Assembly: GCF_902804485.1 (NCBI RefSeq)
Contig: NZ_CADCST010000083.1
Location: forward strand, 62,001-126,000
Length of the DNA stretch: 64,000 bases
Reading direction: 5' to 3'
Origin: Flavobacterium collinsii
GTDB taxonomy: Bacteria > Bacteroidota > Bacteroidia > Flavobacteriales > Flavobacteriaceae
Shown: in pieces, positions 45,583 through 54,507 of the stretch
How the letters are laid out: each line of letters starts with the position of its first letter
Position numbering within the stretch: the first letter of the stretch is position 1
The notes under the pieces: model-generated
Told to the model about the DNA's origin: nothing
The model's database searches: none
Seen by the model: the letters and a program-made list of their open reading frames with translations, nothing else
Made by a program: the position numbers and the translations under genes

Positions 45583-47394
45583 ATGACAAAATATATAAAG
45601 AGTTTAGATAGCATATTTGAAATTCTCCTTCTAATGATTATTGCGGGAGGCCTTTTGAATATTAATTGGTTTTTCAATCCCATATTCGCTTCTTATTATG
45701 TATTTTGCCTTTTATCTCTAGTTTTTATAATCCTTACCCTTGTAAATGTTATCAGAGGGCCTTTTCAACTATACTTAAACCTGCCTTCATCATATCTGGG
45801 ACTATGGTGTTTGTATATTTTACTGCGTAATACTGCTTCTAAACTTGATTTAGATACATTTCTGATCTACATGAGTGTAAATTTTTTATTAATAGTTAGT
45901 GCAACGACTGTTTTTAATTCTCCGACTTTCAACTTAAAGAGATTCTTTTCAGGTATAATGGCCATAGCCGCAATAGAATCGTGTTATTGTATTTTACAAT
46001 ATTTAGGATTTATTAGAAGTAAAAGTGAGTTTTTTATCGTTACTGGGACTTGGATAAATCCAAATGTTACAGCGCAATTTTTAGCAATGTGTGTTCCTGT
46101 TTTTCTTTACAGTTTTAAAAACAAGCGAAAAAAAATATACCAAGGAGGCTTTGCCCTTTTGTTGATAGCTTTAATACTGTTAAAGTGCAGAGCTGCTTTT
46201 ATAGGCACTTTGATCGCTACAATTGTCTATTTTACCTTAGAGTATTCTTTTATAAGCTGGGTAAGGAATCAGCGCAATAAAACTGTAGTTAAAGCCTTTG
46301 TGATCATTGGTCTTTTTTTTACGCTATCAATGGTAAATCAATTGTATATCAGTAAAATAGCTTCTTCGCAGGGAAGAACTTTTATATGGAAGTTATCTTC
46401 CATGATGATTACCGAAAAACCCGTTTTTGGCTATGGTTACGGTTTGTTTGAAAAAGAGTATAATTTATACCAGGCGAATTACATTAAAAAAGGGAAAGCT
46501 TCTTTACAAGAACTTCAAAATGCAGGGCCTACAACAGTGGCACAAAATGAATTTCTACAAAATGCAGTCGAAGGTGGCTTAATTGGAGTTTCTTTAATGT
46601 TATTGTTTTTGGGATCGTTAATTATAGTGGTTAGACAAAAGAAAAATAATCCGAAAATTACTGCTTCAAAAAATAGCCTCCTTAATCTTACTTATGCAGC
46701 AATATTATCTTTTGTGAGTATGGCAATGGTCAATTTCACCATTCAATCCGTTCCTGCCATGACTATGCTTTCAATATTTGCAGCCCTACTATACAGGAAT
46801 ATTAAAACGGCAGAATTTTCTAAAACTATAACGTTTCAAAAGAACGCATCTCTTTTTGTATGCGTATTAAGTATGACTATTACTCTTTGTTTGTCTTATA
46901 GGATAGTTTCGGTAGCTTTCAATGACACGCAAAATAAAAAAGCTTTTTTGCTTAAAAAAGAAGGCAAAACACAAGAAGCCCTACTTTGTATCAAAGCATT
47001 AGAATCTGTTTTGAAAAGCAATCGGGATTATTGGAAAAACTATGCAGGAATTTATTTTCAAATGATGGATTATGGCTCGGCTTTAAAATGCCTTGAGAGA
47101 GCAAAAATAACCAGTGCCAATCCCGAGTTGTATTTAGCAACAGGTGTTTGTCATGAAAAACTGCAACAATATCCTAAGGCCATACAACAATACAATCAAT
47201 TGGTCCTGTTACAACCATCAAAATTTGCTTATAGGTTTCAATTAATGAATGCTTATATGCAAAATAAAGACAGCATAAATACTATAGCTGTTGCGCGGCA
47301 AATTATAGACCTATATCCTAAAATTCCTTCCCAGAAAGTAACACAGTATAAAAAAGCAGCATATAACGTTTTAAATAATTTCAATGCCTTATAG
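45583..47394 (+). CDS. O-antigen-ligase-family membrane protein with C-terminal TPR
   Basis: 603 residues. About ten to twelve membrane helices occupy ~10-440, with the Wzy_C/WaaL-like region around GRTFIWKLSSMMITEKPVFGYG and the following periplasmic loop AQNEFLQNAVEGGLIGV. Residues ~455-590 form three TPR-like helical repeats (ALKCLERAKITSANPELYLA, QYPKAIQQYNQLVLLQPS). The family transfers or polymerises glycans on undecaprenyl carriers, onto lipid A or, in PglL-type members, onto proteins. No sugar-biosynthesis genes are present here, so it would depend on a general glycan carrier or have another role. It heads the island. Confidence 0.75.
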   Translation: MTKYIKSLDSIFEILLLMIIAGGLLNINWFFNPIFASYYVFCLLSLVFIILTLVNVIRGPFQLYLNLPSSYLGLWCLYILLRNTASKLDLDTFLIYMSVNFLLIVSATTVFNSPTFNLKRFFSGIMAIAAIESCYCILQYLGFIRSKSEFFIVTGTWINPNVTAQFLAMCVPVFLYSFKNKRKKIYQGGFALLLIALILLKCRAAFIGTLIATIVYFTLEYSFISWVRNQRNKTVVKAFVIIGLFFTLSMVNQLYISKIASSQGRTFIWKLSSMMITEKPVFGYGYGLFEKEYNLYQANYIKKGKASLQELQNAGPTTVAQNEFLQNAVEGGLIGVSLMLLFLGSLIIVVRQKKNNPKITASKNSLLNLTYAAILSFVSMAMVNFTIQSVPAMTMLSIFAALLYRNIKTAEFSKTITFQKNASLFVCVLSMTITLCLSYRIVSVAFNDTQNKKAFLLKKEGKTQEALLCIKALESVLKSNRDYWKNYAGIYFQMMDYGSALKCLERAKITSANPELYLATGVCHEKLQQYPKAIQQYNQLVLLQPSKFAYRFQLMNAYMQNKDSINTIAVARQIIDLYPKIPSQKVTQYKKAAYNVLNNFNAL

Positions 47395-47488
47395 GTAACT
47401 CTCTAATAATCAACAATGCACTTTTTTAATTCATTAAGTACTGCTTCTTAATAAATTACATTATGTTTTACTAAAATAAAAAAAAGAT

Positions 47489-49024
47489 ATGCTTCAAAAA
47501 TTACATTCGACACTATTGATAAAACTATTATTTGTATTGTTTTTTCCAGTCGGTGTGTTTGCTCAATTCCCGGATGCTGTAGAGAAAAACCTCAAAAAGG
47601 CAGGTAATAATCGCTCTGAATTAGAAAAAGCCATCACTTACTGCAAACAAACTGGGGATACTTTAAAACTTAAAGCCATTTATTTTCTAATCTCTAATAT
47701 CGATATTCACACTTCTTCCGACTATTACTGGGAAAATCAGGCAGGGAATAAGATAAATTATAATGAACTAGACTATTCCGATTTTGATCAGGCAGCAAAA
47801 GAGTTTGAAATAATTAAAGAAAAGAATCCGGGTTTGCAACCTAAAAAGATTATTTATAAGGATATAGAAAATATTAAAGCAGATTACCTGATTGCTAATC
47901 TGGAAGAGGCTTTTACTGCTTGGAAAAATTCTGCGGTCAAGAATACTTCATTTGATGATTTTTGCGAATATATTCTGCCATATCGAATAAGTGTAGAACC
48001 TTTACAAAATTGGCGAAGGTCTTATGCCGCAAAGTTCAACTGGATAAATAAACGCATACAATCTATTGGTTTTGAGGCTACTTTGCCCTTTGTAAGAGAT
48101 GAAGCTAATTCGTGGTTTACCAATACTTGGGGTACTGGAACCCGTAAAGAACCATTGCCGAGACTGGGAAGTATGCAGCTTCTTATGCGAAAACAAGGTA
48201 GTTGCGATGATCTGGCTGATTTGGGTGTATTTACCATGCGTGCCTCGGGAATTCCTGCTTCTGTCAATATTATTCCTTATTGGGCCACTTCTACAGGAGG
48301 GCATTCCATCAATGTTTTTTTTGAAGGCAATAAAAAAAATATTCTTTTTGATTATGGATCCAAACAATATAATGAAGCATTAAGACGTGAACCGACCAAA
48401 GTACTTCGTCTTACTTATTCTAAACAACCGGAGAATTTAGCAAGTTTTGAAGAATCGAAAAATATTCCAAATGGTTTTTTGAGAGAGCAAAATTATATAG
48501 ATGTTACTGGTGATTATTGGAAAACCACTAAGGTAAAATGCAACTTATATCCCAATGCTAACGTCTTTGAGATTGCTTATTTAGGGACTTTCAATGGTTT
48601 AGGATGGAAACCTTTCTGGTGGGGGAAAATCACAGATAATAAGGCTGAGTTTAGTCAAATCTGCCAAGGTACAGTAGTATTACCACAATATTACATTAAC
48701 GAAAAAATGATTCCCGCCGGTCCTGTAGTGTGGATTGGAGATAAAGAATCTAAAGTACTGATTCCTGATCTCAAAAAAACACGTGAGGTACTAATTACCC
48801 AATTGGCTAATTATCTAATTTTTAAGCCTCAGGTAACTTACAAGTTGTTTTACTGGAATGATGCCTGGAAGCTAATTGATTCAAAGACAGCAGCCCCGGA
48901 TACTCAATCACTAATGTTTGCCAAAGTACCCAAAAATGCATTGCTGCTACTGGTCTCGAGTAACTCCAAAGGATATGAACGACCATTTATTGTAGACGAC
49001 AAAGGAGAACGAACTTGGTTCTAA
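47489..49024 (+). CDS. Secreted transglutaminase/papain-like-fold protein
   Basis: 511 residues with a signal peptide (~1-26, ending VFAQ). A transglutaminase-like core carries the Cys-His-Asp triad: Cys239 in QGSCDDLADLG, His272 in GGHSINVFF and Asp288 in LFDYGS. The C-terminal ~180 residues are beta-rich, with LIFKPQVTYKLFYW near the end. It is likely periplasmic or exported. Such proteins act as proteases or amide-transferring enzymes; the substrate is unknown. Its position after the O-antigen-ligase-like gene (94 bp) suggests both work on an exported product of the island. Confidence 0.78.
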   Translation: MLQKLHSTLLIKLLFVLFFPVGVFAQFPDAVEKNLKKAGNNRSELEKAITYCKQTGDTLKLKAIYFLISNIDIHTSSDYYWENQAGNKINYNELDYSDFDQAAKEFEIIKEKNPGLQPKKIIYKDIENIKADYLIANLEEAFTAWKNSAVKNTSFDDFCEYILPYRISVEPLQNWRRSYAAKFNWINKRIQSIGFEATLPFVRDEANSWFTNTWGTGTRKEPLPRLGSMQLLMRKQGSCDDLADLGVFTMRASGIPASVNIIPYWATSTGGHSINVFFEGNKKNILFDYGSKQYNEALRREPTKVLRLTYSKQPENLASFEESKNIPNGFLREQNYIDVTGDYWKTTKVKCNLYPNANVFEIAYLGTFNGLGWKPFWWGKITDNKAEFSQICQGTVVLPQYYINEKMIPAGPVVWIGDKESKVLIPDLKKTREVLITQLANYLIFKPQVTYKLFYWNDAWKLIDSKTAAPDTQSLMFAKVPKNALLLLVSSNSKGYERPFIVDDKGERTWF

Positions 49025-49163
49025 CCCCTTAAACCTATTGAATAATTCAGGAATGATCAAATGGAACACCTTTGTTGATCTTGTCTGAGTATACCCTTAA
49101 ATCAGAATAGAGTGCCAAAAACTAAACATTGACCTAGATATAACAACTCAAAAAAGAACCAAA

Positions 49164-50456
49164 ATGAAAACCAGAATAAATGAATTAATACTTACGGGTC
49201 TTTTCTTAGTTTTTGCCAATTGGGGGCAAGCTCAGATAAGCCAAAAAGTAATTAAGCAGTTTCCTGCTCATATTATTTATCAAATAAATGAAATGTCCTC
49301 CAAAATAGTACTCAACGAAGACAAACAAATAAAAGTTGGAAAAAAATTATTTGCAAGAGATAGTTTAGCTAATGTGGAGCTAAATAAAGGAGAAGCTGTA
49401 TCTAAACTAAAAATATACTATGAAATAGAGAAAAACTTCTTCCAAAATATATGCACGCAGGAAGAAATAGAAGAATATTTCCATAAAGCAGACCCCACTA
49501 ACAGATTTTTATTGGCCTTAAGATCAATTACTGTATTAAAACTAAATCCTACACAGATCAGCCAATTACGCGAGCAGAATGCTGTTTTAGATTTGGTGAC
49601 TATAACTAATCAGCATAAAAAAATTCAATATTACAACAGTAAGCTTGAATCAATCCTTGATAGAAAACAATTTGTTTTATTAATTAAGCAGATTTATTCT
49701 CAGCAATCCTTAGAAGAAACAAAAAAGGACTGGCAGAATATCCAGCAATTCAAGTTAATAAGCACTAAGGATACCAGTGGCCTTTACAAAGAATTATACA
49801 ATTATAATTTAATGGTAAATACAGTTGTTGATCCGCAATCTGAGAAATTAGGTGTAATAAAAAACAGGGAAGTTCGAAACGCACTTATGCTTCAAAAACA
49901 GCCATCAATCTTGACCCGATACAATATCCTTTCAGAAGGCAGTTATAAAAAAAATCTTTTTTCGACAACTATTAAATTTCAAGAGGATCTAAATCTTGCC
50001 CAGATACAAATAGATTCTCTTCTGTCAAAATACAGAACATTGGAATTACAAAAATTGAAAGATGAGAAAAAGGACCAAATGCTGAACAAAAAAAGTGAGT
50101 ATATCCTCTATGAAAATACTGCTATACTTGAGATTTTAGATCCAAAACAATTAGCCAGGCTATTGATTAAAAAAAATGAAAAAGCAGCTTCTAATATAGC
50201 CGTAAATAGCTGGGAAGAACTTGAGCAATTAGGACTTACAAAAAACGTAGACAGAAATACAACCCTGAAGGAATTCATGCATTATCAGTTAAACTTTTTA
50301 GTGGCCAGTGACCAGGTCAAAATGAATAATAACGCGGTGAATATTTTTAATAAACGTGATGTAGAACTCAAAAAACCTGAACTCCTAAAGCAACTAGAGC
50401 AAACAAAAAGAAATCAGGAAACATCCAAAAGTGCAAAAAACGCACTAAAATGGTAG
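49164..50456 (+). CDS. Secreted helical protein of unknown function
   Basis: 430 residues. It has a signal peptide (~1-24, ending WGQAQ) and then long charged helices with few Cys or aromatic motifs, rich in Lys, Gln and Asn, with a Lys-Gln-rich end (LEQTKRNQETSKSAKNALKW). It has no recognisable domain and no type IX C-terminal signal. It lies between the transglutaminase-like gene and the Sel1-repeat gene in the island. I do not assign a function. Confidence 0.5.
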   Translation: MKTRINELILTGLFLVFANWGQAQISQKVIKQFPAHIIYQINEMSSKIVLNEDKQIKVGKKLFARDSLANVELNKGEAVSKLKIYYEIEKNFFQNICTQEEIEEYFHKADPTNRFLLALRSITVLKLNPTQISQLREQNAVLDLVTITNQHKKIQYYNSKLESILDRKQFVLLIKQIYSQQSLEETKKDWQNIQQFKLISTKDTSGLYKELYNYNLMVNTVVDPQSEKLGVIKNREVRNALMLQKQPSILTRYNILSEGSYKKNLFSTTIKFQEDLNLAQIQIDSLLSKYRTLELQKLKDEKKDQMLNKKSEYILYENTAILEILDPKQLARLLIKKNEKAASNIAVNSWEELEQLGLTKNVDRNTTLKEFMHYQLNFLVASDQVKMNNNAVNIFNKRDVELKKPELLKQLEQTKRNQETSKSAKNALKW

Positions 50457-50621
50457 GTTTTTGCCTGTACTAAAGTAGATAAGTAGCCAGATCAAAAATC
50501 CTTTTTTAGATCATCATATCTGCAAAGGACGGTTATTTTTTACCCTTGATCAAGCTGCCTGGTCAGAGCTCTTTTTCCCCCTTATATAATTTAACCAATA
50601 ACTAATATTAATATAAAACCA

Positions 50622-52166
50622 ATGAAAAAAATAATCCGATCAGGAATTTACCTGCTTGTTTTTCTAGCGGGTATAAACTGTTTTTCACAAAAAAGCATAA
50701 AATCTTCCCCAGAGCTAAAAACTGCAAAACTGCAATTAATAGCTGGTAGTAAACAATACAATCCTAAAGCGGCTCTAGTTGTCTTTGAGCATCAAGCGTC
50801 TGAAGGCAATGCCGAGGCTATGAACGGCTTAGGGCTTATATACAGTCAAGGTCTTGGTGTCGCTGTAAATGAATCACTTAGTTTAGAATGGTTTCAAAAG
50901 GCAGCCCAAAATGGCTACCCAAAGGCCTATTACAACCTGGCTATGCACTTCAAAAATGGAATAGGTGTAGCCAAGGACGAAGTCAAAGCACTAGATTACT
51001 TTGAAAAGGCCGTAAATACAGGTTATACTTATGCATACTTTTCCTGGGGGCAAATGATCTCCAAGGGCTTAGGCTCACCACAAAACTATGCTCTTGCCAT
51101 GCATATTTGGAAACAAGGAGCAGACCTTGGTATTCAGGATTGTATCTATGGTCTGGGCTATCTGCATTATAAAGGCTTCGGAACAGAGCAAGATTATCAA
51201 AAGGCTTTTATATTATTTCAACTAGCAGCCGACAAAGGAGGCAGTGCAGGGATGTACATGCTGGGTATTTGTTATCGCAATGGTTATGGTATTAACATAG
51301 ACAATCAAAAAGCAAGATATTGGCTTACCCAATCTGCCGCATTAGGATATAAAAATGCAGCGATAGAACTCGGGCAAGCACAACCAGAGAATGCAATGCC
51401 TAATCAAATTAATACGCAATCTGTTGCATTAGAAACTATAAACACTCTTAATGAAGGTACCGCACCTAAAAAATTTCAAAAAGTAAATCAAAAAGCAATT
51501 CAAGGAGATATAAGCGGAATTTACACTGGCTACCTGATTCGCTACGATTGGAGTGGACAAAACATTATCTCTAAAACACCCCTTGAAGTAACTTTAAATA
51601 AAAAAGGGGAAATACTTGAAGGAGAATGGAAAGAAAAAGAAGGTGATCAGGCACATTTCCAGGCCAATATCACACCTGAGGCCCTCATTTTTAAGAACTC
51701 TAAAATTGACAGAATAGAGCATTTTTCAAATAATACCCCAAAGACATATGAGTTCAAGCAAGCCAAGTTACAGTATTTGCAAAAAGACGATATGGTTTAT
51801 ATAGCAGGGAATATTCAGCTTTATGATCTTGAAGAGCATGAAATTGAAAAACCCATATATGTAAGCTTACAGCGAAATGCTTCTTTTGAGGACACTGGGG
51901 GCAAGCAAATAATATCACAAGTTATTATTTATCCTAATCCGGTAACTGCAAACAGTTTTAATCTAAGTTATGAACTAACTGAGCCAACAGATATAAGTAT
52001 TGAAATTTATTCTTTTACTGGTTTTTTGGTGAGTGAGCAAAAATTGAAAACTATCCAAGAAGGGCTTCAGCAGCAGAATATACAATTTAATGGTCCATCA
52101 GGTAACTATATATTAAACCTGCATTACGGAACAAAAGTGATAAAAACAATTTTAATAAAGAAATAG
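50622..52166 (+). CDS. Sel1-repeat protein with a type IX secretion sorting domain
   Basis: 514 residues: signal peptide (~1-22), then five to six Sel1-like repeats at ~60-250 (AEAMNGLGLIYSQGLGVAVN, ALDYFEKAVNTGYTYAYFSW, LGYLHYKGFGTEQDYQKAFI), a beta-rich domain (~275-420) and a C-terminal ~85-residue type A sorting domain (VIIYPNPVTANSFNLSYEL, SIEIYSFTGFLVSEQKL, GNYILNLHYGTKVIKTILIK). The last is the signal for the Flavobacteria type IX machinery, which cuts it off and exports or anchors the protein on the cell surface. It starts the tight operon of the island and the next gene begins 5 bp after its stop. Confidence 0.82.
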   Translation: MKKIIRSGIYLLVFLAGINCFSQKSIKSSPELKTAKLQLIAGSKQYNPKAALVVFEHQASEGNAEAMNGLGLIYSQGLGVAVNESLSLEWFQKAAQNGYPKAYYNLAMHFKNGIGVAKDEVKALDYFEKAVNTGYTYAYFSWGQMISKGLGSPQNYALAMHIWKQGADLGIQDCIYGLGYLHYKGFGTEQDYQKAFILFQLAADKGGSAGMYMLGICYRNGYGINIDNQKARYWLTQSAALGYKNAAIELGQAQPENAMPNQINTQSVALETINTLNEGTAPKKFQKVNQKAIQGDISGIYTGYLIRYDWSGQNIISKTPLEVTLNKKGEILEGEWKEKEGDQAHFQANITPEALIFKNSKIDRIEHFSNNTPKTYEFKQAKLQYLQKDDMVYIAGNIQLYDLEEHEIEKPIYVSLQRNASFEDTGGKQIISQVIIYPNPVTANSFNLSYELTEPTDISIEIYSFTGFLVSEQKLKTIQEGLQQQNIQFNGPSGNYILNLHYGTKVIKTILIKK

Positions 52167-52171
52167 ACTCC

Positions 52172-53290
52172 ATGAAGAAAAATTATTTTTTAGTTGTTTT
52201 AACGCTCCTATTTATGCTATGTGCCCAAGTAGGCTATACCCAAACCGATGTTGAAGGAGGAGAATTAGGAGAAGTAATCATTGACAATCCTTACCACGAA
52301 CCCGATCCAGAGCCTGAACCTTGCTTTGATTGCAGTTGTGACCCTGTCTTTTGTTCTCCCGGCGGCGGCGATTATCCAACAAATCCTGAACCTGAACCTT
52401 GTTATGATTGTTCTTGTGATGAATCTTTTTGCAATACAGACGTCCCCCCTAATGTGTGTACGCTAGTTTGCCTTAAAGGATTTGAACTTGATCCAGATTC
52501 ATGTCAATGTAATCCTGTTCAAACCGAATCCCAGGGTCCGTGTATGAATAGAGACTTAAGACATAAAAAAGTTTCAAGTAATGTGGCTGAGATGATTAAT
52601 CAAAGGTCACAATGGATGAGTGCCAATGGAAACGCAGTAGAAGTTAAATCTTTTGAAATACAAAATATTGAAGATGGATATGGGGATATTAACCTAGACC
52701 GGTATGATCTGGGAATTAATAAAATACCCAATGGATATACTCCCCAGATGTTATTTGAAGAAATAAGGACAAATTTTTCTAATTTTGTAACGGGGGGTGA
52801 TTTACCTGGTATGGGAGTTGATGTAGTGCCCTATTCACCTGAAGATGGTCTTAAATGGAATTCCAGTAACCCTATAGGAGCAGCAATGGATTTTGATAAT
52901 AGTCTGGATACCTCCACAGTGATATGCACAGAATATAATTATAATGAAATGTATTGGAACTTTACTACTGTAAGGAGCGCGGACCATTTAGGTCACTTTG
53001 TGAGCGGAACCAGACAGTTTGGTATGCAAACCAATAGTGATGGAAGCTATTCTTTTTATTTAAGAGGGGCAGACCGTTTAGGCCAAGCAATTGATTTTGG
53101 AGCAAATAACGGAATTCCCGGAGTTGACGACTTTTTATTTAACCAAGCGGCAGACGCCACCTGGAAAAATTTAATGACAACACTAGAAAACTATATTAAA
53201 GCAAAGACGGGTGCTATAGTTGTGCCTTTTGACAAAGATGAGGATTATGCCAAAAGATATGAATATAATCAAAGTGATTGCCCTGAATAA
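52172..53290 (+). CDS. Secreted Cys-rich protein with a possible toxin-like C-terminal domain
   Basis: 372 residues. Signal peptide ~1-24 (ending GYTQ). Residues ~40-125 carry two near-copies of a PEPEPC-F/Y-DCSCD-x-FC unit and a further Cys-rich segment (CTLVCLKGFELDPDSCQC), about fifteen Cys in all, as in extracellular disulfide-rich modules. Residues ~150-372 have SADHLGHFVSGTRQFGMQ and SYSFYLRGADRLGQAIDFG, a pattern I associate with toxin-like C-terminal domains of Bacteroidota surface proteins; this is recognition by eye and not certain. It has no type IX tail. Two small genes follow at once, which is the place for immunity genes. Confidence 0.5.
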   Translation: MKKNYFLVVLTLLFMLCAQVGYTQTDVEGGELGEVIIDNPYHEPDPEPEPCFDCSCDPVFCSPGGGDYPTNPEPEPCYDCSCDESFCNTDVPPNVCTLVCLKGFELDPDSCQCNPVQTESQGPCMNRDLRHKKVSSNVAEMINQRSQWMSANGNAVEVKSFEIQNIEDGYGDINLDRYDLGINKIPNGYTPQMLFEEIRTNFSNFVTGGDLPGMGVDVVPYSPEDGLKWNSSNPIGAAMDFDNSLDTSTVICTEYNYNEMYWNFTTVRSADHLGHFVSGTRQFGMQTNSDGSYSFYLRGADRLGQAIDFGANNGIPGVDDFLFNQAADATWKNLMTTLENYIKAKTGAIVVPFDKDEDYAKRYEYNQSDCPE

Positions 53291-53312
53291 ATTAATTAAA
53301 ACAAAAACACAG

Positions 53313-53777
53313 ATGAGAAATATCATTTTTTTACTACTAGTGACAATCAATTTGTTTTCAAAGCCTTTACAGCAGAAAGACCATCTTAAGGACAAAATAG
53401 TCGTGCAGGCCACAATTGCCGAAATTTATTATAATAGACTCGAGGTCTCTACAAGGCTACCTTATTTTGCAAATAAATTTATCGATCGCAAGGCAAAACA
53501 GCGAGCAGAAGTACCATTTGCTATTTGGCAAACTATAAAAAAAACAATAGATTATAGCCCATTTAAAAATGCTGTAATACAGATACTTAATAATAATTTT
53601 ACCACTGCTCAAATGCAAGTAACAGTAAATGAATATCAAGCAAAACCATACATTCCTATTGTTCATTTAAAACTTAGAAATGAATTACAGCTGGCTTCGC
53701 AAGATTTTGATGCTGTCTTATTAAATCATATCAATACCGTTTTGATTGCTAATGGCTATCAAGCTTTAACATTATAA
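53313..53777 (+). CDS. Small exported protein, unknown
   Basis: 154 residues from the ATG at 53313. The frame is open upstream to 53220 but that overlaps the end of the previous gene, and MRNIIFLLLVTINLFSK is a clear signal peptide. The rest is a compact alpha/beta sequence (KIVVQATIAEIYYNRLEVST, with VHLKLRNELQLASQDFDAVL). There is no family I recognise. It starts 22 bp after the Cys-rich gene and ends 5 bp before the next gene. A periplasmic partner or immunity protein of the Cys-rich protein is one reading. Confidence 0.5.
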   Translation: MRNIIFLLLVTINLFSKPLQQKDHLKDKIVVQATIAEIYYNRLEVSTRLPYFANKFIDRKAKQRAEVPFAIWQTIKKTIDYSPFKNAVIQILNNNFTTAQMQVTVNEYQAKPYIPIVHLKLRNELQLASQDFDAVLLNHINTVLIANGYQALTL

Positions 53778-53782
53778 ATTGA

Positions 53783-54079
53783 ATGGAAGAAATAAGTAAC
53801 TTTAAGGGGATTAGTTTTACAAAAAATATTAGAATCCTGAATGTCATTATTTATGCTTTACTAATCTTTTTTGGAAATATATACGAACATTTCGTTCTTG
53901 TGCTGTTGTTTTTTTACCTGCATTTATTGGTGATTTTAATATTCATAATTTTAGAATTAAGGTATGTAGTTTTAGCAAGAAAAAACTTTATAGAGCATAT
54001 TTTTATAAACTGGCTGGTATTTTTTGGGTTTTTGATTATACTATTTGATATTGTTAAAATATTTTTACCCAAGAGGTAG
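53783..54079 (+). CDS. Small membrane protein, three helices
   Basis: 98 residues with about three hydrophobic segments (~18-48, merging two stretches; ~50-64; ~73-92) and basic inter-helix loops. It has no known family. It begins 5 bp after the preceding stop and is the last gene before the right direct repeat at 54100. Small polytopic proteins of this size next to an exported toxin-like protein are often immunity proteins, which is the inference here. Confidence 0.5.
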   Translation: MEEISNFKGISFTKNIRILNVIIYALLIFFGNIYEHFVLVLLFFYLHLLVILIFIILELRYVVLARKNFIEHIFINWLVFFGFLIILFDIVKIFLPKR

Positions 54080-54099
54080 TATTCGCTTGTCTGAGTAAA

Positions 54100-54185
54100 G
54101 TTCTGAAGCCGAATGGCGATTTGTAGACAGTGTAACAACTGAAACGACTACTACTGTTACAGAAAAAAAATATACTATAGCATAG
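54100..54185 (+). pseudogene. 3' fragment of a phoD-like gene
   Basis: The last 28 codons (SEAEWRFVDSV..., ending YTIA and TAG) of the phoD-like gene without any start; a TAA stands 3 bp upstream in the same frame. All 28 codons encode the same residues as in the intact gene, with three synonymous differences. It is a relic left by the insertion, or the original 3' end displaced by it. Confidence 0.9.
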
Positions 54186-54309
54186 AAATCTCATTTGGTA
54201 CGGATTGAATCTTTCTCAAAAGTGCCAAAAATGGATGGAACTGAATCGGAACAGGAGTAATCTTGTTTCGATTTTTTTTATTTTTATATGTAATTGAATA
54301 TTAGTAAAC
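54100..54309. repeat. Right copy of the ~205-bp direct repeat flanking the island
   Basis: Partner of 45010-45216. It begins abruptly at GTTCTGAAGCC, 21 bp after the last island gene, and runs through the phoD-like stop (54183) and the terminator. The junction defines the right island boundary near 54099. Confidence 0.92.
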
Positions 54310-54370
54310 TAAATACTTATTATTGAAGTGTTAATTAATATGAGATAAAAGCAACGGGAGAGCTTAAAAA

Positions 54371-54502
54371 TGGATTGAATCCATTAATCTAGGATTAGGA
54401 CATCTCTGATGAATAGCTGTAGATCGGCTAAAACAGTAAGTACTGCTTTATATTCATAAAGTACCAATAGAAAGTGAAGGGGAATATTGGTTGTTGTTAA
54501 GA
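54371..54502 (+). pseudogene. Decayed 3' fragment of a DUF1826 gene
   Basis: In the frame starting at 54371 the codons read E-S-I-N-L-G-L-G-H-L, two stops, I-A-V-D-R-L-K-Q, a stop, V-L-L-Y-I-H-K-V-P-I-E-S-E-G-E-Y-W-L-L-L. They align with the last ~40 codons of the DUF1826 gene at 40640 (EPVNLGVGHLWRLAVDH..., IENEGEYRLLL). Three in-frame stops and no 5' part make it a pseudogene. It lies just before the rluA-type gene. Confidence 0.85.
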
Positions 54503-54507
54503 GTATT

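Noticed and set aside
53220..53312. Start of the small exported protein at 53220
   Set aside because: It overlaps the previous gene by 71 bp, whereas the Met at 53313 gives a clean signal peptide.
45217..54099. Prophage or integrative conjugative element
   Set aside because: No integrase, relaxase, portal, capsid, or transfer gene was seen, only secreted and membrane genes. Insertion at a gene 3' end remains but without a mobility gene.
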